Source: Blumeriella jaapii
Taxonomy: Eukaryota; Ascomycota; Leotiomycetes; Helotiales; Drepanopezizaceae
Reading direction: 5' to 3'
Length of the DNA: 64,000 nt
Assembly: GCA_009599575.1 (NCBI GenBank)
Contig: VWND01000014.1
Coordinates: 62,001-126,000, forward strand
Below are positions 36,730 through 48,155 of this stretch, one piece after another. Positions within the stretch are counted from its first letter, which is position 1; every line of letters begins with the position of its first letter. The position numbers were made by a program, and so were the translations under genes. The notes below the pieces were generated by a model. That model did no database searches and was not told the origin of the DNA. It saw only the letters and a program-made list of their open reading frames with translations.

Positions 36730-39700
36730 CCCAATTTTTGCCAAAAGAAAAAAAAGTTTTATACGAAGTTTTACGCAATCGAAAAAAAGCTATGATTTTC
36801 GATTTTACCGAAATAGGCCAATTCAGCTTTAACGTTACGTTTTATATCGATATTAAAACCGTATTTTACAAAGCCTGGCAAAAAAAAACTTTTTTAGTTT
36901 TTAAAGCTTTTTAAAATAAAATAGTCGAAATATTAAAAAAGCGAATTAAACAAAGGATTTTCGAATTCTGCTACGGCTTATATAAAAACAAATAATTTAT
37001 TATTGCGAAAAAAAAAAGCATTTACAAATTTATTATCGCAATCGTCGAAATAAACAAAATAACGATACGAAACGCTAACGTGCCATTCAACGTCGATTAA
37101 TTTTTAAACGAATTCGCAAAATTAACGATCGCTTTTTTTTTCGATCTGTTTTCAAACTACGACCATTTAATATTTAATCTACGATTTCGAAATATAACGG
37201 CAATTTAAATTCCGATCGGTTTACTGCGTATAACGAGAATATTTATAAAAATTATTAATTTAATCGTATAATTCGTGAAAATCGTATATAAAGTTTTTAT
37301 AATTTGCATTTTCGATATTGTTTTGTTTTACGTTAACGACGTTAAAATAAAAAGTTTTAAATTATATTATAATAATAAAAAGATTTTTTTTAAAATTCGA
37401 CGTTATATAATAAAATATATTTAAAATATCGATAAAGTTATGGTTTGTTTCGAAAAAGCTAAAGCTATTATTGGCCTTCGATTAAAATTTTGTATATTCG
37501 AAATAAATATCGTTAGTTATATAACTGATAGCGCTGGCCGCTATTTTTAACGAAAGAAAATTAAAAAAATTTGCGAATAAGAAAAGTATAAAAATATTAC
37601 CGAAGCCAAAGCTTTTATTAGCGTTATGATTTACTACCGCAATTAAATTAAAAACTTTTTTTAAAAAGCTGTATTTATTTACGCTACGATAAAAAAAAAT
37701 CGATTTCGTTTAAAAAAAAAAGCAAAGCAAAGCTATGAAAATTTTTAAAAACGATTTTTTATCGGCTTTATCGCTTATGCGGATCGATTATAGCTTAAAC
37801 GCAAAAAAAATCATTTTAATTATCGACGCTAATATTTTCGGTTGAAAAACTGTATTATAATAAATCGACGAAAATAAAAAACGGCATTTTTTACGATTCG
37901 AAAGCGGCTTATAATTTTTCGCGAAAATACGCTACGATATTATTAAACGGAAATATCGAAGCGTTTTTAAAATAATAAAAAAAATAAAAAGCGAATTGTA
38001 CGACGTATATTTTATTTTAAAAACAAACGCAAAAGTTTTTATCGATTAATTAAATAAAAAAACCAATAATTTGCTAAAAATATTCGTTATTAATTAAATA
38101 GCTTAAATGCGATTTATAAATTTCGAAATCAAATATATTAAAAAAATAATTAATACAACGGCAAACGGCTTTTTTAAACGAAAACGTTTTTATTCGTTTA
38201 ATTTCGCTAAACAAAGCGAATAAAATATTAACGAATAAATTGCTAACGAAATCGGCTGCTTCGTTATTTGCGCTTTAAGTTTTACAAAACCGAAATTATT
38301 CGGTTTGTTATTTCGGCTGGCACCGCGAATAAAAAATATTAATTTTCGGATCGAAAAAATATTCGCGTTATTATTTCGGCTGGCACCGCGAATGGATTTG
38401 ATTAAAAACGATCGGAATAAATCGATTAACAACGAAAATAAACTTTTAATCGATAATTACGAAACCGAAGACTTTTATTTAATTATATATTATTTAATTA
38501 TTTTGTTTAAATTATTTAGCGTGCCAAATTATTAATTTAAACTATTTAAAAATCAAGCTTTCGATTATATTTTAGCCGATAAAAAGCTGTATAAAATAAA
38601 AAATAATATATATTAAAAACGCTTAATAATAAATAATAAAATCGATAAATTTTAAATTATAAAAAAAGTTTACGAAGAAATATATTAAAAAAAAGCTAAA
38701 GCTATTTATTACCGAATTAAAAACGATTTTTAATAAAAAAAATATTTCGAAAATTGCAAAGCTTTCGTTAAAAATTGCATTTTTTGCTAAAAACGAAAGC
38801 CTGGCCGAAAAAAAAATTTATTATATTCGACGTAGTTTTTTAAAATCTGGAAAAAAATTAATTTCGACGTTATACGCGTATTAATTACCGATCGCGGTTA
38901 TATATATTTCGTATTCGCTATTAACGATTTATTTAAATAGCTTAAAAAGCGATTTTTCCGAAACGCTATTTCCGAAGTTATAACGACTTTTTTTTAAAAA
39001 AACGTTGTATATCGATACGGTTTGTTTAGCAAATTAAACGTCGATAATAAATTCGAAAACAAAAGCGTTATCGAAACTTTTATAAAAAAGTACGGGATTT
39101 AGCGTATTTAAATCTTAGCTTATAATTCGAAAAGCAACGGATCCGTTGAACGAAATTATAAAAATATTTTCGACGGCTTTTTAAAAGCTATTCGAAAAAA
39201 TTATAAATATTAATTACGGAAATTTTCGAAAATGCTTTTTGCTATACGTATATATATATACGTTTTTATTAAAATAATTTTATTTTTTATTTAGTACGGC
39301 AAAAACGCTCGATTGCTTTTGGAAATAAAATAGCTTATATAAAAGTTTTATAACGTGGTTAAAATAAAAACGAAAGCAGACCTATTAATAATAAAATTTA
39401 AACAGCTAAATTACCGCGATATAAATATAAAAAAAATGATTTTAAAAAAAAAAAAGTATAAAAAAGCAGTTAAAAAAGTTTGAAATAAAATTAAGATTTT
39501 AAAAAAAACGTTAATTAAAAAAAAAGATTTGGTTTTGGTTTACGACGTTTAGCGCGCTATTAACAAATCGGCCGATATTAAATTTAATTATAAATGGCTC
39601 GGATTTTACGAAATATACGAGGTCGAATTAAATAAAAGCTATTATAAATTTACGAAACTCGATAAAACAAAACTAAAAAAAACGTTCGCCGCTAACCGGT

Positions 39701-39730
39701 TGAAACGATTTTATAAAAGAAATTAGCAAA
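36730..39730 (+). pseudogene. pol relic of copy B (RT, RNase H, integrase)
   Basis: Reads on from 30375 after the family-3 element. RT begins near 36740, an RNase H block (ESG context) lies near 37800-38000, and integrase lies at about 38500-39730 with the C-terminal 'KWLGFYEI' block near 39590. All colinear with 4560-7570. Stops are too frequent for any product. Confidence 0.7.
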
Positions 39731-40299
39731 TTTATTTTTTACATTTTAATTTAAATAACGATTCCGATTTTAGCGAATCCGACGACGATTTCGACTAAAA
39801 CGATTATATTTCTGAAAAATTTTTTTTTTTAAAAAAGGTTTGAAAACAACCGGACGATAATTTCGCTATTGAAAACATAATTTAAGTCGTGATTTTATTT
39901 ATAATTAAAAAAAAAAAAGCGTATATAAAATTGTTTATTAATTGTTTTATTGTTTTTGTTATTTATTGTTTTTTTTTATTATATATTATTTTATTGTTTT
40001 TGTTTTGCTTTGCTTGTATATAATTTAATTATTTTGTTTTATATATATTATTTATTTTTAAAACTTTTTTTTATATTATTTAGAATATTTATTATATTTT
40101 TTTTGTTTAATTGTATTTTTGTTTATTAAAACAAAAGCTTTGTATATGTTTAAGCCGTATATTTGATGCATTTATATTGCTTGCATATTTTACGAAAATT
40201 ATTTTTTATATATTTTATTATTTGCTATTTTTTGTATTATTTACTTTTTTCGTTGTTTTAAACGGATGCCTTCTTAAATAATTATAATTTATTAAAAAA

Positions 40300-43200
40300 A
40301 TAGCATGCGAATTTTCGTAACTTTTAAATATAAATATTTTACAATTTCCGTACTTTTTTTTAATTATTTTTTAATAAATATAATATATTTTTTTAATTAA
40401 CAAACCTATCGATATTATATCGTTTTTTAAGCAAAGCGTTGCTAAATTTAATAAATTTATTTTTAATTTACTTTGGAACGGAATTATTATACGTAATTTT
40501 TCCGAATTTAAACAAGCATATAATGCCGTTATTCCAGATTAATAAACAGCTTTCGTAAAGATATTTATAAAGCAATTCGATATAATAATTAAAAACGTTA
40601 ACGAATTTTTATTCGATTACGAAAGATTTATTAAAACTGAATTCGTTCGCAAAAATCTTAATTATAATAAATTTTTATTAAATTACGACAACGCTTTGAA
40701 AGCTTTCGCCGAAGCAAAAAAAGCTCGAAATAATAAAAAAAAAATAACAGACCGAATTTTGCGTTTTTTGCTAAATCAACGAAAAAAAGATATTTAAAAA
40801 TACGTTTTTAGCAAAATTACCGGTGTTATTTTACTTCGGCATTTCGCTCGCTTTTTCGAAACTATTATTTTTATTAAAAAAAAAATTTGAATATTAAACG
40901 TTTATATTTTTAAAACGCAAGTTTTAAAAGCTAATAATCTAAAAGCTCGCAAATTTACAAGCCTTTTTACAATTGTTTGCAAACTAATCGACGACGCTAT
41001 ACAATTGTTAAAAAAAGTTTTAATCGGCTGCGAAATTTTAAATTTAACTTTTTTTCAAAGCAAAAAATTAAACGTCGTTAAATACGGCATTTTTATATCG
41101 AAAAAAAAAACGATGCTATTCCGATATTTTAAATTTACGACGACGAAAAAAACGAAAAAGCTAATATTATTTTCGTTTAGTTCGAAAAAATATACGCGGT
41201 AGCAATTAATATTTTTAAAACAACTAAGATTATTCGGCGATTTTTATTTTTAATTATCGAAAACGAATTCGAAAACGAAATCAAAAACGTAATAGCAAAT
41301 AATCGCTTATTTAAATATAAAAAATTTATTATATTTATAAAAACGATTTCGGAAAAAGTAAAAACAAAAAACGTAAAAAAACGCGCCGATATTTCTGAAA
41401 CTTTTTTTATTCGAAAAAAAAAAACTATTCGCGTCGTTAGCAAAAAAGGCACCGCGAATAAAAACAGCCGGAAATCGACGCCGAATTATAATTTTTAAGC
41501 TAATTAATAAAAAACGCAACGATTTTATAAAATCAAATTTAAAAAACTTCGGTATTTCGAAAAAAAAAAATTCAAACGATTTTAAATCTGATTTTTCGAA
41601 ACTAAATACGCAAATATCAAAAACGCTTATTGCGTTTAAAAACGTCGTATTATTACCGTTAATATTTCAGATTTTAATAAAAGTATTTAAGATTTCGATT
41701 ATTATACGATTCGACCGAAAAAACTTAAAAAAAATATCGAAATTATCGCGGAAAAAATTATATAAAAAGCGTAAAATTAAATTACTTTGTTTAAAACTTT
41801 CGCTTTCGACGACGAAACGATTTAAAAGTTTTATTTCGATATTTTTATACAAAAACCAAATAAATTTGTCAGCTTTTTTTTTTTATTTCGAACGAAAACT
41901 GAATTAAGCTTTTTTCGAAAAACTATAAATATAATACGCCGAAACAAATAAAAAAAATCTTTAAAAACGGTGACCCGTTTTTATTCGAGCTTTTTTTCGC
42001 TGAAAAACTCCGATTTTTTAATTTCGTTTTTACAAATAACGTTAACGCTAAAAAAAACGGCAAGTTTTATTATTTTCACGTACGCTGTTACGCGGCGTAT
42101 TACGATTTAATTATAAAAAAAATCGACGTTATCGGCTTCGCTAATCGATTCGCTGCTATTAAAAATTCGGATTACAACGTATTCGAAATTAATTTTAATA
42201 ATCAATTTATATTTCGACGAAAAACTGCGAGAATTATTAAAACGCGTATTAAGGCTTATTTAAGCTACGCGAATTTCAAAGCAAATCCTAAAGCTTTTAG
42301 CGCGACCATAAAATTCGATTAAAATAAAAAAAAATAAAAGCAACGAATATTTTTAAAAGCCGACTTTTCTAGCTTTTCGACCGAAAATATATTTTAAAAT
42401 TTATTTAAACTAAACTGCGAATTCGTTAATTACGTAAAGTTTTATAACGGAAAAAACAAGCCGCTGTTGTATTTCATAAAAAAAAGTAGTTATATACAAG
42501 TATTATTTTCGATTAATTAAAATCCAAAAAACGCTTACAGTTTTTTTCGCTAATATATTATACAATTTTATTTAGCAAGCTTTTAAAATGCATTCCGGCT
42601 TTTATTTCGTTGCTTTAATTATTCGAAACCTCGGAAACTGCTGTTTCGTAGCTTATTTTAACGTTCCGATCGTTTTAAGCCTCGCTGATTCCGATCGTAT
42701 TATAATTATAAAATTCGATATCGCCGACTTTTAAAAAAAAGAAAAATCGAAGATTTTATCGACGCTATTTTCGATTATTACGTTCTGCTTGTATTCGCAT
42801 ATAATTCGAAAATAATCGAAGCTTATTTTTAATCGTATTACGACGCTAAATTAATTAAAATTATTTAAAAAAGCCCAGCTTTTTCGTATTTTAACGCGTT
42901 TAAAACAATAGCCTTAGCTATTTTATCGGATTATAAAACCGAAAATTACGAAATAAAAAATAAAATAATTTTTATCAGTTTTTCGATTAAGCAAAAGGTT
43001 TTCGTTAGATTTAAAACCTAAAAAACCGACGGCGCGATGCTAATTTATTCGAATAATTATACGGCGCAGAAATACAAAAATTATTTCGAAAACGACGCTT
43101 CGATAAATAATCTAATATTATTTATTTTGCGACAAAAGCAATTATAATATTTTCAGTAGTTTCGATTGCAAACGATTATTTCCGAATTATTTCGTAAAAT

Positions 43201-43600
43201 AATTTTTTTTATAAGCTTCGGAGCTTTTTTAAAAGCATTCGTCGATAAATAACCGTAATTCGATTTATTAGTTTTACGCGAAGCAAAAGCGTTAATCGGT
43301 TTTAATTACGACGAATTAATCGATTATTTCTACGATTTTAATATAAGATTTTTTAACGCTTTTTACAAAGCGTAAAACCACGTTTAAAAGCTGAAATTTA
43401 TTATTTACAAAAAAAAGTCGTGAAAAATTTTCGTCGCCGCGACGTTTAATAATATTATCGACGAAAAAGCTATCAGAACGTTCGTAAATTAAAACGATAT
43501 TTCGACCGATATTTTATCGAGCTATTTTTTAAAAAAGCAAAATAAACAAAATAATTTAAATAATAAGCGAAACGCTATTTTTTCGCAAAAACCAATAGCA
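40300..43600 (+). pseudogene. Unidentified 3' reading-frame relic of copy B
   Basis: Homologue of 8100-10400. Conserved coding phase near 42080-42310 (IDVIGFANRFAAIKNSDY kept). Between about 40350 and 41170 there are extra open stretches on the plus strand (e.g. 41005-41202) that I cannot place in a known family; this part is longer than in B1. Confidence 0.4.
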
Positions 43601-43767
43601 AAAAGGCCGAAAACGGATTAGGAAATTAAAAAAGTATAAAATTAAAAAATTCGGTTTTTAAATAATTGGTTTTTAAATTATATAAAATAAACTAGATTGC
43701 ATTTATTAAAATTATGTTTTTTTTTAATCGTAGTTAAAAACGATTACGTATATTATTTGAAACAGAA

Positions 43768-44034
43768 TGTAAAACGGTAATATTTTGTATTAATAAAAAT
43801 TAATAATTTTAATTATAATCGAAGCATAAATCTTTCCGAAACCCTTTGCTATTGACTATTTTTAACAGGTATAAAAGCAAAGCATTCTTTTAGATAATAT
43901 TATAAGCACGCAGTCCAATTTATACTTTCATTTATTTTTCTTTTCCTTTTTACAGTTTTTTTTAGGAATTTCCTAGATTATTTTACCCACCGACATATGG
44001 CCGTATCAGTTTGGTTTTCCTACCTACTTTTACA
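43768..44034 (+). repeat. 3' LTR of copy B
   Basis: Starts TGTAAAACGG and ends CTACTTTTACA. The interior just before it ends 'ttgaaacagaa', a weak polypurine tract. Confidence 0.85.
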
Positions 44035-44273
44035 AAGGTACGCATTTAAATTGAAAAAAAAACACCGAGCTAAAATGCTCGGAATCGCGAATTTTATATA
44101 CAATAGGTTGCGCTTATAGGTCACGTGATTTAGCGCGAGGCCTAGTGGCCGAGGTGGTCCGTGCCCAAACCTTATTCCAACACCACCGGCAATCATACCA
44201 CTGGCACCTATACCACTGGCAGCTATACCACTGGCAGCTATACCACTGGCAGGATCGTAACAAATTTCAAACG
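44035..44273 (-). repeat. Family-4 LTR fragment with CCACTGGCA minisatellite
   Basis: Begins at AAGGTACGC, lacking the first 45 or so bases of the LTR at 22639, and ends GATCGTAACA. Towards the end the unit 'taccactggcagcta' (15 bases) is repeated about four times with little divergence. It may be the 5' LTR of the family-4 element whose 3' part lies left of copy B. Confidence 0.65.
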
Positions 44274-44759
44274 TTTTTAAAATATATCGCATTTTTATAA
44301 TTTAATAACTATGCGCAAAATAAAAAAAGCTATTAAAAGTCTTTTATATAATGCAGCTGCGAACAACACTATATAAAAGGTTTTTTAAGCCGTAATAGCG
44401 AAATATCGAAATCGATTTTAATTATAAATTTAAAAAACGTATCGGCGAATATATAAAAACGAAATACCGAAATTTGAATCTCTGCGTAAATTACCAAATA
44501 TAAAAATAAATAGAAAAACCAAACTGATACGGCCATATATCGGTGGGTAAGATAATTTAAGAATTTTTTTAAAAAAAAAAAAAAAAAAAGAATAAATTAA
44601 AATATAAATTAAAATGCGTGCCTATCGTACTATCTAAGGAAATGCTTTGCTCTTATACCTGTTGAAGGTAGTCAGTGGCAGGGGGTCTCGGAGGGGTCCA
44701 TGCCTCGACCATAGCTAAAACTACCAAATCCTATCAATACAAAATACCACCGTTTTACA
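44274..44759 (-). mobile_element. Family-1 fragment B3: 5' LTR and part of leader (minus strand)
   Basis: LTR at 44499-44759 (ending CGTTTTACA) followed leftwards by the primer-binding motif (gcgtaaattacca in reverse) and about 220 bases of leader like 3285-3519. Truncated at 44273 by the family-4 LTR. This is the last RIP-dense family-1 piece before the gene-rich half. Confidence 0.75.
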
Positions 44760-44760
44760 T

Positions 44761-45002
44761 TATATAAACCTGGCGACCCCAGTTGACTGATCTCAGCTCT
44801 TCGACTGATTAGATCGTCACATCGGGCGCACGGGCGCATATTCATATTTCTACGTACTGTAAATTAATACTATTACTACTACTACTAGAAAGACCCACCA
44901 GAAATTGGGGTGACTAATCGCCTCAAATACGCGACCAAGGATAGCAAAATAAAAAAAAGGGGCAGAAAAGTGAACCGTCACAATCATTATTATCATCAGC
45001 TA
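44761..45002. repeat. Family-2-like LTR scraps at the border
   Basis: 44761-44822 is the reverse complement of the first 60 or so bases of the family-2 LTR, ending TAGATCGTCACA. 44891-44982 resembles its other end ('agacccaccagaa', ending CCGTCACA) but with different sequence between. A short ACT trinucleotide run lies at about 44873-44886. No coding sequence seen. Confidence 0.55.
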
Positions 45003-45030
45003 CAGTACGTGGACACATGAAGTTGCGCGT
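45003..45030 (+). repeat. Left terminal inverted repeat of the Tc1/mariner element
   Basis: Starts CAGTACGTGG and continues ACACATGAAGTTGCGCGT. Pairs with 45570-45597. Confidence 0.85.
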
Positions 45031-45569
45031 GTGTTCCGGACAGTGACTTATTACAGCCGCCATATACCTCGAAGTTTTTTAACGGATGCTTTTTTACAAT
45101 TTGTTACGACGATAGCATTTAAATGCAAAATAACATTTCAAGTTATAAAGCGTATATTATTAAGCTATGGTTTCGTAATATAAATATAAAATTAGGGCTT
45201 TATTCACCGGATTTTAACCCGATCGGAAACTTATAAAAAATAACTAAAACAAAAATAATTGAGCTTAAATCAAAGCTAATTGTTATGAAAAACAATAATA
45301 TAATACAAAGATTTTTAATAAAAACTGTATAAAAAGCGTGAAAGCTTCCGAAAGATTAATTGTTAAACAAACTAGCGAAGGGGATGCAAAAGAGGATAAA
45401 CGCTGTTAAGGCTGCAAATGGGTGGTATACTAAATACTGGTTGAAATCGAATATTCTTTCGATTTTCAGCTTTCATTTAAGCTATTTGTAACTAAAATCG
45501 ATTAATTAATGGTGGAGTTATAAAGTTGTAAAAGTAGTAGAATTTTGTTGGGGTAAGGACTATTTACTG

Positions 45570-45597
45570 ACGCGCAACTTCATGTGTCCACCCACTG
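45570..45597 (-). repeat. Right terminal inverted repeat of the Tc1/mariner element
   Basis: The minus strand starts CAGTGGGTGG and continues ACACATGAAGTTGCGCGT, differing from the left repeat at two positions. Confidence 0.85.
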
Positions 45598-45764
45598 TAT
45601 TTGAGCCCTTACCACACAGGCGGGATGGCTCTCCATGATATTTGTGAAGTGACCTTTAAGGGTTCCAAAGATTACATAGTGTAAAGCTTAATATTACAGA
45701 CTGATTAGGAGCAAGCGTAGTGTATTCTTAAAGCACAAGATTCGCATACTTCCCATTTCCGAGT

Positions 45765-47469
45765 CTACTTTTTGTAAATTGTCAGAGCAGGGCTTCCCGT
45801 GGCTGGCGGCGCAGAAAATCTCGTCTGCACAAACACCTTTTGCATACCATCTTCCTTCTTCTCGAATTTGTAGTAGACCTCGTCCAGTTCCTCAATCGCA
45901 ACGCGGTGGGTAACCATTTTCAGCGGGTCAATCTTGCCCTCCTCAATCATCTTGCACAGTTTGTTCCAATACAAGTGCACCGGGGCTTGGCCGTTGCCGA
46001 TAAGACGGATACCACGTTCCATCAGCGATCCAATGTTGAAGTGGTTGGTCTTAATTTTTGTTAACAAGCAGCATTTCACTTGGATTTCCAGAGTGACTTA
46101 CGTAGCCAACATAAACACCAGTCACCCCACAGCGGCCGTAGTTACGCACCGATGTAATCATTTCGTTGATGATCTCTGAGGTGTCAGTTTCCAAACCCAG
46201 CTGCAGCTCAAAGTAATGCGCCCATCCCTTAGCATACTCCCCAGCGACACACTCTAGGGCTACATCTGGACCACGAGGAACCAGTTCTCGTAGCTTCGAA
46301 TAGACACTCGTTCCCTTGGGAAGCGTGCTGTAGTCAATTAGTTCGACCTTCGGGTATTTTGACTTCACGTAATCGAGTCTCCAGTTGCTGTCGATCATGA
46401 TGACTCTCGAGGCTCCGTTCATGAAAGCGAAATCGGCGCACATCTGCCCGATGGGACCTGGTACTCATTAGAACAGATTTTCCCTCGGAGTGACAAAGTG
46501 CAAGTTTTCACCAGCTCCCCAGATTGCAACGACATCCCCGTCGTCAATGCGGGTGTCGACAACGCAATTCCAAGATGTGCAGAGAACATCAGACAGGTAG
46601 AGGCCCTTCTCGTCAGGTACGCTGTCTGGCAATTTGAGGAGGTTGACATCCCCATACGGCACACGTGTGTACTCAGCCTGACCTCCGGCCTGATCATTCT
46701 CAGTCAGCAGCGGTACGCGACTTGGGAACCCAAATACTTGCAAATCCACCAGTGAAATGCGAATATCCAAACATCCCGGCGGTGCGCCCTCCGTACTGAG
46801 GACAATTAGCTGCTATTTCAAACGTTCAAAGATCCGAAGACATACCATGCCGTTCTCCAGGGTGTTGGAGTTTGTCTTCTCGCACTGCGACGAAAGCTTC
46901 TGCTTGCAGAAAAAACACTGTTGCTATCAGCCAAAGTCCACTCTCAGGACACCAAGGTCAACTCGCGTCACCACAGGCAATCTGGAACGAGGCGACGACA
47001 CGGTCGCCTATCTTCAGATTTCTGACTCCCGGCCCCATCGACTCGACTACGCCGCAGAACTCATGGCCTAGGATATCGCCCTTCTCAAGCTCTACCACCG
47101 TCCCATGTAGCAGATGCAAATCCGAGCCGCAGACAGTGCTGCCCGTGATTTTCAAGATGACATCTCTGTCTTCCACGATTCTTGGTTTGGGGACGTTCTC
47201 TGATCGCCACGTGAGAAGACAATTTCGCCGCGAAGGCGCGTAGGTGACTGACCAACTTTGACTGAGTTCTTTCCATTCCATACCAATGCTTTCATGGTCT
47301 CCCCGCTCGGATCCGCATACTTCGCGCGGTCTCGAGCCGGATTCGTAATGTCTTGAGCAGTGGTGGCGTTGCTGCCGTGCCCGAGGGCTTTCTCGACAAC
47401 AGCGGCTGCTTGACTCAGAGCCATTCTGCTTCGTCTTGTTTGTTCTTCTTCGAGTTCTGGTGTAGTCAA
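45765..47469 (-). CDS. Zinc-type alcohol dehydrogenase (MDR superfamily), seven exons
   Basis: Exons: 47469-47253, 47199-46967, 46917-46846, 46795-46742, 46689-46512, 46457-46102, 46049-45765; 1,395 coding bases, 464 residues. The product is an NAD(P)-dependent oxidoreductase of the medium-chain family, close to glutathione-dependent formaldehyde dehydrogenase-like enzymes. Catalytic zinc ligands sit in GSTVCGSDLH (Cys96) and GHEFCG (His118, Glu119). Structural zinc ligands are Cys148, 151, 154 and 162 (C-x2-C-x2-C-x7-C). The nucleotide fold starts at AIWGAGPIGQ. The 58 residues before MKALVW form an extension; no targeting signal is obvious. Introns 2 (46918-46966) and 4 (46690-46741) start with GC (GCGAGT, GCAAGT) in the only reading that keeps the frame; the other four start with GT. 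No RIP damage although it is the gene nearest the repeats. Substrate not deducible. Confidence 0.88.
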
Positions 47470-48155
47470 TTGGACCTCGAAAGACGATCGAGAAATCAGA
47501 GATGAATCCGGACGACGGGGCGCGATGTTCTGGGGCGATAGCTACTTATAGGACGTGGAATCAGTCCGGCTCTGGACGGACCGTGGTTACGTCACATGAA
47601 CTGTGCCATAAGAGACGACGTCACTCGAGAAAGAGAAAAGCAGGAAGGGAGAAAACCTCGAGATCAACCACCAAATCCGACGCGGGACAGCAAAACAACC
47701 AATCACCCCGTATCTGCGTGTTTCCTCGGAGCAAATTGAAATGCGTGCCGCTTGAGAACCCTGGCCGGCGCAACTTGCCCTGCCGCCACGGACGGTGGCG
47801 AGTCGCCTGCTGAATTCGCATTTCGCAGTACATTCAACCATTTAGGCTGGCAGCTGAGGTGTTTCGACAAAGATACTAACCAGTAGAGATGTGTTCGTTC
47901 GGATGCTGCATTTTGAGTGGTTTGCTACGTGTGCTATTTGTGTGACGCGATCGGACTGCGCTGGTCGACCGGGGCAATCCTCTCAAGAGCCTTGGTTCTC
48001 TGGATTATCTCACTTTGAGTGCGGTGCCAGCCAATATTCAACAGAAATGATAAGACGAAGAAGATTTTCGGTCGGCGAGTAACACGACGGTTGTTAGAAA
48101 CAGGACTCGGTTCCAAAGATGGTTGCACAGAAAATGCATTCGGTGTACATCGTAA
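47470..48155. other. Intergenic region upstream of the alcohol dehydrogenase
   Basis: About 690 bases of balanced composition. It should contain the promoter of the dehydrogenase, which reads away to the left. Open frames here on both strands are short and lack recognisable motifs, and I see no clear TATA box. Confidence 0.4.

Larger units (their letters stand above)
26734..44034 (+). mobile_element. Family-1 gypsy copy B with both LTRs (plus strand), interrupted by a family-3 element
   Basis: LTRs of 267 bases at 26734-27000 and 43768-44034 bound an interior that, without the nested element at 30380-36372, measures about 11.3 kb with its LTRs. Order on the plus strand: leader, gag (27755-28543), protease (about 29600-30145), [family-3 insertion], RT, RNase H, integrase (36730-39730), extra 3' frame (about 40300-43600). 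Flanks are AATCG on the left and AAGGT on the right, so no matching target duplication remains. RIP-mutated throughout. Confidence 0.85.
45003..45597 (+). mobile_element. Internally deleted Tc1/mariner element
   Basis: Terminal inverted repeats of 28 bases (45003-45030 and 45570-45597, two mismatches) begin CAGT and share GTGGACACATGAAGTTGCG. TA flanks both ends (45001-45002, 45598-45599), the target duplication of this superfamily. Inside, 45123-45233 reads MQNNISSYKAYIIKLWF then LGLYSPDFNPIGNL, the Tc1 transposase block with the second catalytic Asp (YSPDxNPIE). A later frame gives AKGMQKRINAVKAANGWYTK, the typical C-terminus. The first half of the transposase is missing, so it is non-autonomous. 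Confidence 0.85.

Noticed and set aside
44180..44273. CRISPR-like array from regularly repeated CCACTGGCA units
   Set aside because: Direct tandem units without unique spacers, inside an LTR of a eukaryotic genome: a minisatellite.
1..44760. Many open frames of 60-180 codons in the AT-rich half as host genes
   Set aside because: They are rich in Lys, Ile, Phe and Asn from base composition. They either match retrotransposon domains or are antisense shadows of them, and lack introns, promoters or continuity.
45840..47243. Plus-strand open frames opposite the alcohol dehydrogenase
   Set aside because: Antisense shadows of a conserved minus-strand gene; no domain.
45765..47469. Frameshifted or broken alcohol dehydrogenase pseudogene
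   Set aside because: The apparent frame changes coincide with introns of 49-54 bases with branch points; joining them gives a full-length protein with all zinc ligands.
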